From Perkinsus olseni (taxonomy: Eukaryota > Perkinsozoa > Perkinsida > Perkinsidae), in NCBI GenBank assembly GCA_013115135.1, contig JABANP010000012.1, forward strand, positions 1 to 64,000: a stretch of DNA of 64,000 nucleotides, written 5' to 3'. Positions 22,971 through 34,130 of the stretch are shown here, one piece after another (the stretch's first letter is position 1; each line of letters begins with the position of its first letter). Both the position numbers and the translations under genes were made by a program. Below the pieces are notes generated by a model. It worked only from the letters and a program-made list of their open reading frames with translations, did not search any database and was not told the DNA's origin.

Positions 22971-24001
22971 ATGTCGACGAGGCCGTTCATCATCGGCGCA
23001 TCAACCGCAGCGCTGCTCTTTAACCTGCCCGTGTCTTACTCCATCGGCTCACTCGCCTCCGACTCCCCCTCCGATGTAACGCGGCGAATGCCTGTTTTCC
23101 ATGTGAAGTCGCTCTTCCTGTCAGGACTACCCGCCGCTGTTCCATGCAGTCTTCGACTCCCGTGATGACTCTGTCAGCTGTATGTTCGTGGACATCAGCC
23201 TCCCTCAAGTTGACACCATGCAGAGGGCGTTGACATTCCGCGTTAAGAACAGTAGCGTGGAGACGAGTACCATCGAGTGCCCCAGGACGGATCTTTTTCC
23301 TGTATTTAAGGCCACGTAAGGTGACAATGTGAAATTTGCAGCCGTTCTCTCTTGCACGTTACAGATACAACAATAGGTTTGCTCTCGAGACCTACAAGTT
23401 CGTAAATACATCTGTTCCGTATGATTCGTCCAATATCCAAACAGCTTCCTGGTGCACTTATGATTTTGGCGATCGTCTTCCTTTAAACAACACGGGCTTA
23501 GACCCGCTCAGGGAGCTCAACTCAGCGGGCTTTCGTGACGAAGAAGCTGGGCTGCTTGCGGCAGTTCATGAGGTTGAATTTCCGCCTGGCTTCCCAGTTC
23601 TTGCCGGCAACTTCCTGCTTCTGTGGGATAAGAAGTTCAAGACTAGGGCTGCGGACGCGGCGGTGTCGCGTACCGAAACCTTCTGTTCCACTGTGCTGAA
23701 GGCTATCGACGATGACCATGGCACCTTCGAGCAGCTGTGCGGTGAGTTTTTTGAAGTCTCCGAGGAAGCCGTAGTCGCCGGCAAACCGGAGAAGCGGCTT
23801 TTTGATACAAACAACGATTCTAGTTCTTGGGAGAGGGCGGCCTTTGAGGTAATGCGCCTTGCCGAACGCGAATGGTTCTCGTGGCTGGGACTTGCCAGTT
23901 GTCCTCTGATTCTGTTAATTTGTTCTTTATCAGGAACTATTGCCTTATTGAACACCTTGAGGAGGCCCCGGTCTTTCCGACTGTCCATGAATAAGATGTG
24001 A
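22971..24001 (+). CDS. Secreted protein, tandem family member 2 of 3, longer C-terminus
   Basis: Exons 22971-23075, 23125-23315 and 23365-24001 give 310 residues if read straight through. The signal peptide is PFIIGASTAALLFNLPV. Exon 2 has DYPPLFHAVFD and SSVETSTIECPRTDLFPVF. Exon 3 has ETYKFVNTSVPYD, CTYDFGDR, GLDPLRELN and VEFPPGFPVL, aligned with both siblings. Unlike them, the frame continues past the family end into a hydrophobic stretch of about 20 residues (LGLASCPLILLICSL) and a basic tail. That would make it a type I membrane protein. A GTAATG...TTATCAG pair at about 23850-23932 could instead splice this out and end the protein soon after; the sequence alone does not decide. Intron lengths are 49 and 49 nt. 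Confidence 0.72.
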
Positions 24002-24289
24002 TGTCGAGAATAGGATGTCCGACGGAACTGTTGTGTTCGTCTGCTCAGCTGCCGTATGGTTGCTTATGTATGATTTCGAGCGTTCTGAGTAGCCCCTCGT
24101 CGTGCGTTGACTCAGCAGGACAACTCTTGGTCGTGTATCAACCACAGATGCCATTACGGAATCGGAGCCCTTTTTCTCATTCTCTTGCAGGGACTGAGGA
24201 CGCTCGTGCCTCAATCCTGGTTGATCATCAGAGGAGCCCCGAGAAATACCGCTCGCCTTCATGCAGGCTTCACGCATTTCTCATCATTC

Positions 24290-25244
24290 ATGTCCGTTAA
24301 ACAGCTCATCGTCGGAGCAGCATCGGCCGTGGTGCTTTCGAACATTCGTCTGACTCTCGCCACGATCACTTTCCGTCTCGTCTTCGATGTAAGGTCGTCC
24401 GTCATCGCGGCTCACGCCTGTGGTCATATCGGCGAGGTCGAACATGTTCTTGAAAGGAACTTCAGTACTAACCTGTTTGGAACGTCTTTGATGCTCAGGA
24501 TTTTCCTCCGCTGTCCTACGCGAAGTTCGATTCGGACAGAGACGCTGCTCACTGTACCTTCCGTAAACAACGTCCTCGTCTCAGCGACAACTTAGAACCA
24601 CAGCTTGAGCTCTCCGTCAAGAATAGCACTGTACAAACAAACACCATCAAGTGCCCCAGGGCCGGAAATGGATTCGCGTTCATCACCAAGTAGGCGAGAG
24701 ACGGGCCTCGAGTGAGAGGTGTCAACATCTGCGTTGCAGTTACGATCGCTGTGCAGTTAGTACATACAAGGTCTTCTATACTTCCTCTGTTGCTGGTCGT
24801 GACACATTCACGGGTGTTTGGCATCTCTACGAATTCGGAGACCACGGCCCTCCCAGACACACTGGCGTGGATCCGCTCAGGGAGCTCAATCAAACGGGCT
24901 TCTCCGATGAAAGAGCCAGACTGTTTTCGGCTGTTAGCCATCTCGATTTCCCGTCGCAACTTCCTATTCTCGCCGCCCATTCTCCCCATGAATGGAATAC
25001 GGAGGCTCAAAGGGAAGCTGCGAAAGATGCGGTATCTCATACCAACAGAGTCTGTTCTGCTGTGAGACGGGCTATCAAGAGGGAATTTGGATCCTTTAGA
25101 CAGTTCTGCGCTAGAGTCAAATCCATTGCCCTCAACTCAGTCGTGGCTGCCCGACGTCGTGAGTGGGTTTTCAACACTACGGCAAGTGTGGGCTTCTCGA
25201 AGAAGCTAACAACGAAAATTACGCCTCCCGCTGATGACGGTTAG
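24290..25244 (+). CDS. Secreted protein, tandem family member 3 of 3
   Basis: Exons 24290-24388, 24499-24689 and 24740-25244 give 264 residues. The signal peptide is QLIVGAASAVVLSNIRL. Exon 2 has DFPPLSYAKFD and STVQTNTIKCPRAGNGFAF. Exon 3 has STYKVFYTSS, HLYEFGDH, GVDPLRELN and LDFPSQLPIL, and ends KITPPADDG. Intron 1 contains a TACTAAC-type branch point at about 24468, which supports the splice model. This copy is the most diverged of the three in exon 2. Upstream regions of members 2 and 3 share a GTTGTGT...GCTCAGCTG stretch about 150-250 bases before the ATG, perhaps a common promoter. Confidence 0.75.
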
Positions 25245-26870
25245 GGATGCTCTGACTGGCCCATACTGTGACCGTGCTATCTCTACAAAGGAGTTGCATC
25301 GTATGTTTATCTTAATATTTCCTCATTGCTCTTGTATAACACCATGCGGCAGAGTGTTATTTGTGGCCATGGCTTGATGTAGCCTACATCATGTAGGTGT
25401 TGTCAACGGCTGGGCCTTTGTTTTGTTCCTTTATGTTCTAAATTTGAACTTCTACTGAGGAGAATCTCTCAAGCTGATTAGCGCGAAGGGCCTCGGAATG
25501 GACGACTCGTTCCTCTAGGTCGGGTCGACCTGATGGCTAACCCAGCCGGCTTCCGGTCACTCTAAGAGTTTCTAACTTGTGCTACTCATAGAGGCACGCC
25601 GAGCGAGTGAGCGTCTTACCGAGTGAGGTTTTTAGGATTTTCCACCCGCCCAACGTTAATTTACACAGTGACCCCACGCGGTCTCCCAATAATTTCTCTT
25701 CAACCCGGGTGATTCCCGGCTGCCAAGAGCACCAATGGAGATGCACCTGTCAAGCGCGAAATGGCGTTAACTACGAGATGATAATCGCGCGAACTGCGAA
25801 GTGTGATGGTCTTCTTCCCTCTCCCTTTCCTCAGTTGCACTGTGAACACTAGACATATCGGAGGTAGACATACGAGATTAAGTAAGTAAACGAATAACGA
25901 GTAAGGGAATGGGCCAGAGCCCGGACGTAGCCGAGCTACACAGCCGATTGTGTGAGAAGGGGCAGCCGGGCGCGCGCAGTGTGTACGCATCTGCGCGGGC
26001 ACGCGTGCTGCAAGTCGAATGAAACGGCCATCGCAGCCAATGGGCGCGGCCACAGTGCAACAGCACTAACAAGTGCAAATCATCGACTCGAACACATCCT
26101 GTTTTATCAATGTTTGGAGGCAAATTGCTTCAACCAATTCAGGTTCATCTTTCTTATCGCGGTTTTTCGCCAAGTGGAAGTGCGTGATGTGGTTTGCGCT
26201 AACGGTTTTCACAAGTCTTCGCGGGTGCATCTCCAATGAACTCAGAATGATCTCGGCTATCGAATGGTGTATGACTCGTTCCCAGGAACGAACTTTTCAA
26301 TTTTCCGAATATTTACGTTCTTCAGCTTGATGCGTCCAATGGCCTAAGACTGATATGTGGGTTGTAACGGCTGTCTCCTTTTAGAGAGCGGTTGTCTACT
26401 TTTTGCGTGAGCGAAGCGGAATGGTTTGCATGCGTGCGAAGCGCACACATTGCTTACTATTACTATTATTTGGGATGAGTTCATGGTGATCTGAGAGTCT
26501 TGATAATTGTTCGGGTAGGTGTTTCATTATTGGCTTATTGTAGGCCGTCTGCCATAAGACTTGTTTTTGAGAGAGACTCCTCTTGTTTCGATGCCACTCC
26601 TCCCGTCGAGCGGCAGTACCCCATAAACAAGTTATCCGAAGGGTATTAACTGCTTGAGCAGCGTGGTTGGGTTCAGTGAAGTGGGTGCCTACAACAAGCT
26701 TCTCTGTGAAATGAACACCACGGTGGTGTGGTGGGTGGTGTCACCACCTACCCCGTCATGCTAATATCGGATCCAGCCCTCTTGCTCCTCGATGAATCCT
26801 AGGTAGTGATTATGGAAGGATGCCAGCACCCTACGGTATTCATCCCAGCCTTGGCTGTTTAAGGCAGCCA

Positions 26871-26983
26871 CCGTTCGCCGAACGGCGTTCGGCTTCGCCG
26901 CTCACCGTTGCTGCTTGGGAGTACGCCTTACATCATGTTACATGATGTAAGGCGTACTCACATGGATCATGTAAGTTACATGA
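26871..26983. repeat. Palindrome cluster including a 41-nt perfect palindrome
   Basis: CCGTTCG-C-CGAACGG spans 26871-26885. A perfect inverted repeat with 20-base arms and a single T spacer spans 26919-26959; its arm starts GAGTACGCC and ends CATCATGT. TCATGTAA-G-TTACATGA spans 26967-26983. All three have exactly one unpaired base. The second and third share a CATGTAA word, so one may derive from the other. Confidence 0.9.
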
Positions 26984-27399
26984 CCTTCTTCAACCCTCCG
27001 AAATAGTTATAGAGGGGCTGTAGAGCAGGACTGTAGCTCGGTCCGAGGCTTTGACAAAGGGGAGGTCTTGCCTGATATTGGACTTACTTGTTCTGTGCAT
27101 TGTTGTTGCCTCGTAGTCCAATGGCTACGCGTTATCATCAGCAGGGCGGGACAAGTCGGTTTCGACGAGTTTAGGGTGGGTCGTGTGCATCGGAGCAGGA
27201 TTATCAAGACGAACTAGAGGAAGCCCGCGCAGCGTAGAGTGGTGCAAATACGGCGATGAAGCAAGCGCTCGGCTGCGGCGCTATTTCCGACGCTTAAATA
27301 TGTGCATGCTGCGCCAGAGGAGGTAGTTGATGATGATTCAATTTGCAACATTCAAACGATGCCGAGTATCCTAATCGATGCTCCCTACCAGCCTACTAC

Positions 27400-27418
27400 T
27401 AGTACCAGCCTGGTACTA
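27400..27418. repeat. Perfect 19-nt palindrome (9-1-9)
   Basis: The arms TAGTACCAG and CTGGTACTA flank a single C. It overlaps a second short one, CTGGTA-C-TACCAG. Confidence 0.8.
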
Positions 27419-28004
27419 CCAGGTCACTGTATCGCAGAAGTTGATCTTGTGCTGGGCCACTCGGTTACTGTCTCGACTTTGTAAAACCACGGGCCGCTTT
27501 TCATGTTCCCTTGCAGGTCTATCTAACTCTTATCCTGGAGAATGACTACTCGCAGAGAGACCCCCAGTATTATACTACTAAAAATACTGGCAGCATATAA
27601 TATCGGGAAGCTTCCCATACCATGTCGGCGATACATGCTCCCCGACGGAAGCATCAACATTGCATCACACTTACCATACTTATTGCATCAACAGTCACGT
27701 CTTTCGCACAGCTGCCACGAATGCTCATATCTTTTACGGATTGATTTGGTGGGTCACGCGCTCTCTAATGAAACCAAAGGGACCCTTTGATTTGCGCTTT
27801 GAAAGGGCATGACACCACGGAGAGACGCGAAACGTGCACTAGTCACCGTCAATAATATTGACTCAATATACAGTACTCCTCAGGCTATCAAGTGAGAAAA
27901 AGGATGAACCCAGGATCTAATCATCGCCCAGCTCAGGCTACAAATATCTCTTGATTGTATAGAATATCTCCGCGTAGTACATCCCTCGATCAGGCCAGTG
28001 CAAT

Positions 28005-29377
28005 GTGGTCGCCATATTGTCTGATAACGCCTCAAATGTTGCTGCGGCCAGGCGGAGGGTTACCCAGCTAATTCGAGGAACACTCCAGGAGACGGGTACT
28101 AGTCGACTCATGGTTTTTGTGGAGGTTCTCTCGAGACACCTACTGTTTTCGGTTTCTTATGCAGACTCGCTAACTGCAGAGGAGTCCGCGCTCAGTGAAT
28201 GCCTATCGCGGGACGATGCGAGGAATAACATCGTTTATGATCTCGGATGTCTGTCACATCATCACAATTTATTGTGCCGGGCTCTTTTTGAGAAGGTTAC
28301 CAAGCGTACTCCCGAAGGCACCGTGATAATCACGGGTAGAGGTCAATTCAGCCATCTGTGCGAATGGGCTGAAACGGTGAGGTCCTTGGTGAAAGCGCAA
28401 TACGCTTCCCGGGTGTTTAAAGAAGAAATAAAGGGGAACTCTCTTTGGGCCCTGGCGGAGACTCGTTGGCTATCGGCCTATAACCAAATAGTATCATTCC
28501 TTGGTGTTCATGATAAAGTCAAGGAACTCTTGATAACTCTCGAGCAGGAACGGCACTGGACAAAGTGAGTGGAATTCACTGTGTTTGGTGGTTACACTGT
28601 CTGGTCAGTTTGTCGGATGTCGTCAGAAGTCTTCACGCCGATGCCAAACGAGTCATGGACAGGGTCGGTCTGAAAGAGGAATTGGTGACGGTGGTAGAAG
28701 GGTTGAAACCCTTAAAAACACTCGCCGACAGTCTCCAACACAGTCAATGTAGCTATTTCGATGCAGTATGTATGATGGCGGCAACCTATGAACGACTGCG
28801 AGAAAGCGATCTTTTATCGCCAACATCTAAAGCCAAGGTCGTGACCAGGTGGTTCTCGCGTTATGCAGGTGGGTTTAAGCGTGATTCCACCATTCCTCAG
28901 GCAGAAGCGCGCTCTACGTGGCCTCGAGTGGGTCGCCATATTCCATCCAGTATCAAGCAGGAGCACTCGACATGCATACAAATTCGAGGATGTCATCAAG
29001 ATTCTACGGAAACATTGCGACGAGTATAAGCTGTTCAACATGTCTGACTCTCTACCACTGATCATGGACTATTGGAAATGCAAGGGTAATGTGGATAGTT
29101 ATTTTTTCACTCGGAGATGCTCCTCGACTATTCCGTCACGGGATTATCTTGTGCATGATACTGGAATGCTACGGACGACGGGTGGTTCTGCGTAAAGACG
29201 TTCTGCTCAGGCCAACATGCAACCTTACGCAACAGCGACCCAGCTGACTACTGGCCGTATTTCTGCACTGACTCAAGTTGTTCATTGGCCGTCCTCCTAT
29301 CAACGCTCGCTCAAGTTCCTTCTGGGACTGCTTCGCTTGAGCGCTGCTTCAGTTCAGCCCGCTTCATCACTAAGTAA
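28005..29377 (+). CDS. hAT-family transposase, 5' end not found
   Basis: Exons 28005-28564, 28609-28848, 28901-29181 and 29211-29377 join in frame through introns of 44, 52 and 29 nt. Seen in order: ILSDNASNVAAAR (an Asp-containing segment of the hAT RNase H fold), DLGCLSHHHNLLCRAL (the conserved C..H region), LWALAETRWLSAYNQI, RALRGLEWVAIFHP, and at the end VPSGTASLERCFSSARF, the signature of the hAT dimerisation domain. The catalytic N-terminal part with the first Asp and any BED zinc finger should lie upstream, but the sequence before 28005 gives no clean exon, so the element may be 5'-degraded. No terminal inverted repeats or 8-bp target duplication were identified. The start given is simply where the supported frame begins. 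Confidence 0.8.
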
Positions 29378-29399
29378 TGTTCCTTATCCTAGATCCTTT

Positions 29400-30914
29400 T
29401 ACCCTGTTCTTAGGGTCAACCGGTTGCCGGCAGAGATCTTCACCGACGTCTATATACGGTACAAGACTCTTCGGGACCTTGGACTCGTGAAAATGGACCC
29501 AAGGCGGCTCGATTTATGCGACGAAGACTTTAAAGGACCATGCCAGGAGGAACACCGTTCTTCAACGTTCAAGCGGCGCCGGGGATAGTCTTTGCGAAGT
29601 GTCCTTATGTCACAGTTGTGGCACGCTTTGCACTTCGCTCAAATATAATTCTGCAAGCTCCGTTATACAATGTCAGCGATTGCCATCAAACTGCTGGGGT
29701 TGCGTTACGTTGAACGACAGCAACTCACATTCCATTGTCTTAACGCGACGATTCGCGAATCGAACGCAACACAGTGCTGACTCGGAGTATGTCAGTCCGA
29801 TATTGTCAGAGTATGAAGAGTCCCCTAGCACAAAATGACGCACGTGTCGATCGATCTGAGGCAGATTTCGGGCAGCGGATCATCAGGCGGCTGCCGTTCC
29901 ATCGCCCCCAATGTGGAGAGACAACGGCAAAGCAACATCGCTCGGTGTCCGGCAACTCACATAGACTGAACGTATCAACTTCCAGTGAATAAGACCGCAG
30001 TCCTTTCCCAGAGCTAGGGAGAAGCCGAAACCGTGTTAAACTTAGTTGTACCAGGAGAACGCTCCAGACGCGGTGTCGGCGTGGCCAGGAAGCTCCTATC
30101 AATCTCCTCTGGTCTCCCTGGGAGACTCTCCCAAAGGAGATTGCCAGAAGCGAGACTAACACCTCCCAAAAAGGGAAGAAAAAATGAAGCGGAGACCGCT
30201 AACGGTAATTGCGCTAGCGGTGCGTAGTTGCGAGTACTCCGCTAGCTCAGTCGATTCCGCGAATGAGCATTCTTTCGAACTTCTCCTATCCCTTCCTACC
30301 TACTCGGTTTCAGCCCGGAGTAGGTTTCAATCACTGAGGCCTATTGAACTCCGATAATTGAAGTAGGCTTTAACGTAAAGTACGTTACGTACTTAACTCA
30401 ACGCATTCGATGATTGCAATCTCGATGTGTCTTCAACAGAAGCTGTGGCCTCGGGGGCTTCGAGGCGAAGCTTAGTGCTCCTCCTCCTCCTCTCCTGCCA
30501 GGGTCCTCTGGTGTCTCTTTTGAACGTGCTGCTGTTGTCGGCGAATGTTAAGGACCCCTTGTGCGTAGCCACAAAGTCGACAACGGTAGCCGTTACGGCC
30601 ATCGAGGACAAAGTACCTAGGAAAAAGGGAACTCACAAGAGATTCCCGATATCATATCGGCGATATGTCCAATTCGTTCTTACGCGCGCCAATCACGTCT
30701 ATTCCATTCCTGTGGGCGAGGATCCATTGTGGGAATGTGTGAACGAAAGAGAGGAAAGGTCAACTTAGAACTCATTGCCCAGCACGTCGGATCTCTGGGG
30801 GAAGAGCAGCCGTTGGAGTTGAGAATGCGTTTTTTGAAGTAGCGCCCGCCCAGGGTCGGCGCGTTGCGTTCACAAATCGCAGTCTGTCCCCCGATTTGCG
30901 ACACCAGTGGCGAT
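29400..30914. other. Spacer with nested hairpins; no gene recognised
   Basis: Perfect inverted repeats occur at 30378-30394 (AAGTACGT-T-ACGTACTT) and 30646-30660 (CCGATAT-C-ATATCGG). Near 30100-30145 a nested structure has outer arms CAATCTCCT/AGGAGATTG and inner arms GTCTCCC-T-GGGAGAC. Open frames on both strands at 30.4-30.8 kb lack motifs. Confidence 0.5.
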
Positions 30915-30925
30915 AATTCTACTGC

Positions 30926-31404
30926 CCCTCACAGGTCTCTACGCGTCAACGTCGCGTGAGGGTGGCCGGGGTTTTCCCGGTACGAAGTAGAGATCGAACC
31001 TGCCATACCCATACGTCCCCCTTGCTGGTGACTCGGTATTGGTTGGGCCCTCCCTTTCTACACAAATTTTCACCATCTAATCATCTGGGTTTCCGCAATC
31101 GCAGTTGTTGGTCCTGGGACTACTTAATCCTCTTTTCACCTTCTTTCTCCCTCATGCCTAATAGGCTGCCCAGTGTGGCATGCCTCCCTCCTCGCCTTCC
31201 CTGGCTGCACGACGTAGTTGTGACGAAGTTCCTCTCAAGAGCCTCCGAGCTGATGATGAGAGATTCATTAACCTCTGTTGTTTCAAGGCTCTATGGTTGG
31301 GTCTAACCATATCGGGATCCGCTTGCGCGGGTCGTGTGATGGGCGATAAGCTTCGAGCTTGTAATGCCCAGGCAATAAAGTTTGAATTGAATTGAATTGA
31401 ATTG
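30926..31404 (+). mobile_element. Retroposon (SINE-like), copy 1, with 11-bp target duplication
   Basis: AATTCTACTGC directly precedes (30915-30925) and follows (31405-31415) this segment. The element begins CCCTCAC, which pairs with GTGAGGG about 30 bases on, so the RNA could start with a hairpin. A perfect B-box string (GATCGAACC) lies about 65 bases from the start. It ends in GCAATAAAG followed by a TTGAA/GAATT tandem tail. The same body occurs at 45960-46416 with over 90% identity. No protein is encoded. Length of about 460-480 bp is long for a SINE, so it may instead be the conserved 3' end of an unseen LINE. Confidence 0.88.
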
Positions 31405-31685
31405 AATTCTACTGCAAAGCCTCCGGTTCCCACGCTTTGGCTTACGGGTGGGCCGAAAAACGGTTCTTTGGGTGGATTTCCTGTGGTTTAACGTTTTTTT
31501 GCTATTTTTCCATATTTTTCCACCATTTTGTTGCGGCAGGAAATTTTCCGCAGGAAAGATTGGGAAAATAGAATTGCTGCCATTTTGGAGCACGCTGATA
31601 ATACCAATGGTATGAACTTGGCACCGAACTGAGTATGAACTTCTGTCATATCATTACAGCCTGAGGCTGTTGGCTCATGCAGCAT

Positions 31686-31704
31686 GACTCGTACGGTACG
31701 AGTC
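31686..31704. repeat. Perfect 19-nt palindrome (9-1-9)
   Basis: The arms GACTCGTAC and GTACGAGTC flank a single G. The arm contains CTCGTAC, close to the core of the 14.7-kb minisatellite. Confidence 0.8.
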
Positions 31705-31872
31705 GTACCCACTTGTTAGTACTGAGGGAACGACTTTATCATTCACATGCGGCAACTTCTTTACCGCCTGTGGTAGAATGTAGTCGTTGAGCAGCCACTG
31801 TTCGCCGAACAAGTACAAGACTGTCCAGTCACAGGAATTCGGTGAGAGGGACGCACGGCTCGGGCCACTGAG

Positions 31873-31999
31873 AGATCATCGTCAGACATAGACTCGTCGC
31901 GTGTTCTTGTGTCACTCTCGTCGCTTGCTGTTAGATCATCGTCAAACATAGACTCCTCGCGTGTTCTTGTGTCACTCTCGTCGCTTGTTATTAGATCGT
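31873..31999. repeat. 60-bp tandem repeat, 2.2 copies
   Basis: Units start at 31873, 31933 and 31993 (partial), each beginning AGATCATCGTC. They are over 90% identical. On the minus strand the unit reads as an acidic 20-residue repeat (SDESDTRTR, then DESM-DDDL) within a 90-codon frame (32030-31761), so it may be a remnant of a repeat-bearing gene. Confidence 0.75.
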
Positions 32000-32316
32000 C
32001 AACATCGCCTTGTGGCGGCCTCGCTTGCAAGCATTTGCAAGGCCCTCAATGCCATTTGACCACAGCGGCTAGTTCTCTCGGGTACCTGGTGGCCACTCCA
32101 AATTCAAGATAACGTTTAAGAATGGGCATCTCAAAGCCGCACAGAGCATTCAACGGAATGGATCCCCTTCCGGAATCCATCACCAGAACCAAACGATGCG
32201 ACTGAGCGAGCAGATCTTCCTCAGTGGGAATTGGGAGTCCAATTTGGGACTGCGTACCCTCGTCAACGATGGGTTAATGGTTGCATAATGAAACCAAGTG
32301 AAGACCAAATGAATCA

Positions 32317-32718
32317 TTAGGTTTTCTCTCTGATGCGTAATTTTCGCAGGATCGCGATGCACTTCGAAACCAATAGACCAGAGATCCGGGATCTTAAGTT
32401 CCGCAGATCGCAGCCAGGTAGATAGCGGGCGAATCGCAGGTCCTGTGGGCCGTAGTAGCGATACGAGAGTACCCGTCGGGTACTACCCGAGACGTAAACA
32501 TGTAGCGAGGCAACCAAGCCCAACAAAACCCACTTACCATTGGGACGCAGTGGAGTCCACAGTGTGGACAGTACCTGGGGAGGCAATTCTCCTTCGAAAA
32601 CGTCCCGAGCAGAAGATTTAATTGGCCCGGATAACGAAACTCCTGCTTTACATTTTACAGTCCACACGTCGAGCAAGCTGCTGAAAGTAACTTGAAGAAA
32701 GGCGCCGCGAGATAACAT
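32317..32718 (-). CDS. Hypothetical ORF, weakly supported
   Basis: This is a 133-codon frame with mixed composition and several hydrophobic stretches (WVLLGLVASLHVYV). A perfect palindrome (32468-32484) lies inside it and would encode part of the chain, which argues against strong coding constraint. No family is recognised. It may be spacer. Confidence 0.2.
   Translation of the reverse strand: MLSRGAFLQVTFSSLLDVWTVKCKAGVSLSGPIKSSARDVFEGELPPQVLSTLWTPLRPNGKWVLLGLVASLHVYVSGSTRRVLSYRYYGPQDLRFARYLPGCDLRNLRSRISGLLVSKCIAILRKLRIREKT
32468..32484. repeat. Perfect 17-nt palindrome (8-1-8)
   Basis: The arms AGTACCCG and CGGGTACT flank a single T. Confidence 0.8.
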
Positions 32719-32734
32719 CGGAAACGGGCAGGGA

Positions 32735-32861
32735 ACTCAGTACTACTGAGTCAGTAGCTGCTGGTCATCAGCAGCAATGTCCGTTTGCCAAAGTTTGGCA
32801 GCCAAACGGCGTTTGGTATAGTTTGCTCTCTGGGATACTGTACCACAGTGTGATACAGTAT
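32735..32861. repeat. Five consecutive hairpins in 127 bases
   Basis: In order: ACTCAGTA-C-TACTGAGT (32735-32751), GCTGCTG-5-CAGCAGC (32757-32775), TGCCAAA-G-TTTGGCA (32786-32800), CCAAACG-G-CGTTTGG (32802-32816) and ATACTGTA-11-TACAGTAT (32835-32861). The stems are perfect and different from one another. Folded as RNA or single-stranded DNA they would form a row of stem-loops. Confidence 0.88.
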
Positions 32862-33854
32862 GGCCTATGTTGTATGGGTCGCATTACACCACTGGTGCCG
32901 CCTGCGCTGGAAATTCCAACCTGGAATATGACTCTAGAGCTTGGAGAACGGCTTTATGTTTCCGAAATTCGTGGAGAACCCGACAGTCGGACCGTCGGCC
33001 GCCCAGTATCGTATTGATACGGAAGTATTCGATTCAGTACAGTTTCTTTAATGGCCGACGACACGGCGGCTATAACATTGCTCGTGGTATTGGCGTTGTT
33101 CCTCCTTCCTTCATTGGGTGTGCATGCTGAGAGAATTCAGTCTCGTGCCCTAATAAGTGCTGGTCACTGGTCCCGGCTGTAAGTAGGTTGTCCGCCTCTA
33201 CAACTAAGTGCCGTTTGCCTCCTGCACCGTTAGTTGCGCACATCTCGGACGACTGAACGAACTTCGATACCGGTTGCAGCTGTGAATTTTACAGGGCTAA
33301 GTTCCACCTCCTTAGGCACTGGAATCCCGGTGGTGTTGCATCTGAAGGAAAGAGCGGAGTGCAGGTAGGCTCTCGGGGTTTTATCCGAGTCAAAAATGAG
33401 AAGTCGGGTTACGAACTCGAGGAGTTCACGATCCCGGTCACTAGGACCTAGAGAGATCGTGTTCTTTCGTCTGCTCGATTCATGCCATAGGGAGAGGAGT
33501 TTGCCGGCTCATGAGGGCTGGATGCTTGTTCTCCATACCTAGGAAGGTCCCTGGACAAGGCCTAGTTTTTTGTCTTTCTGGCTTGACTTACCGTCGTCGG
33601 CAGGTTGATGCCGTACTAACGTATCATGCCAGTGGATACTTCCCTTGTTTCGGAGCGGGCATCGGCAGTGCATCCAGCCTTAACTTTGGTCATCACTCCA
33701 CCAGACGACGCTTTAACAGTAACGACTGCGTTACGAAGTCGACGACGTCGTCATGAGCTGGACTGATAGGTTCTGGTCGAGACGAAAGTCGTGAGCGACT
33801 CCCGGCCTCTCGTCGTAACCAAGTGGATCCCTGATTCCCTGTACCCGATGCGTC

Positions 33855-34130
33855 ATGATTCCTAGCCTCACAACATTCTTCAGGGGTGTATCGATTTGGG
33901 TGCGGAACGACAATCGCTTGTGCTCTGTTGAGACGAGGCTGGTGGGCGAGATCTACCGTCCTAGAGAACACTTCGATGCCAGAATAGAATGGCCCCAGTG
34001 TCCTTTCCCTGTTGCCATGCAGGTAGGCCACAACGTGCAGCTCTCATCCCCTATCCTGATTGGCGACGCTTCCGAGGTGCTGGTGTCATATCATCATCTC
34101 TGTTCGTATACCGTTCCGATAGAACAGTGA
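33855..34130 (+). CDS. Possible exon of an unknown gene
   Basis: After a TTCTTCAG acceptor-like site at 33884, an open frame runs through VRNDNRLCSVETRLVGEIYRP and WPQCPFPVAMQ to GTAGGC at 34022, a donor-like site. The composition looks protein-like, but I could not join it to neighbours. An overlapping minus-strand frame of 112 codons is an alternative. Confidence 0.25.
   Translation: MIPSLTTFFRGVSIWVRNDNRLCSVETRLVGEIYRPREHFDARIEWPQCPFPVAMQVGHNVQLSSPILIGDASEVLVSYHHLCSYTVPIEQ

Larger units (their letters stand above)
25260..27500. other. Spacer rich in palindromes; no gene recognised
   Basis: No exon chain is supported. Present are a perfect 7-1-7 palindrome at 25383-25397 (CCTACAT/ATGTAGG), the hairpin cluster 26871-26983, a 9-1-9 palindrome at 27400-27418, and repeat fragments at 27145-27182 and 27233 that also occur at 5377-5695. 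A TTTGCATGCGTGCG word is at 26427. Confidence 0.5.

Noticed and set aside
30427..30768. Plus-strand 113-codon frame with a Leu run
   Set aside because: An equally long frame lies on the opposite strand and neither shows a domain or start context.
31381..31404. TTGAA/GAATT run as an independent microsatellite
   Set aside because: It is the tail of the retroposon, lying exactly before the target duplication.
9582..32861. Hairpin clusters as a CRISPR array
   Set aside because: The stems differ in sequence, spacing is irregular, there are no repeated units and no cas genes, and the genome is eukaryotic.
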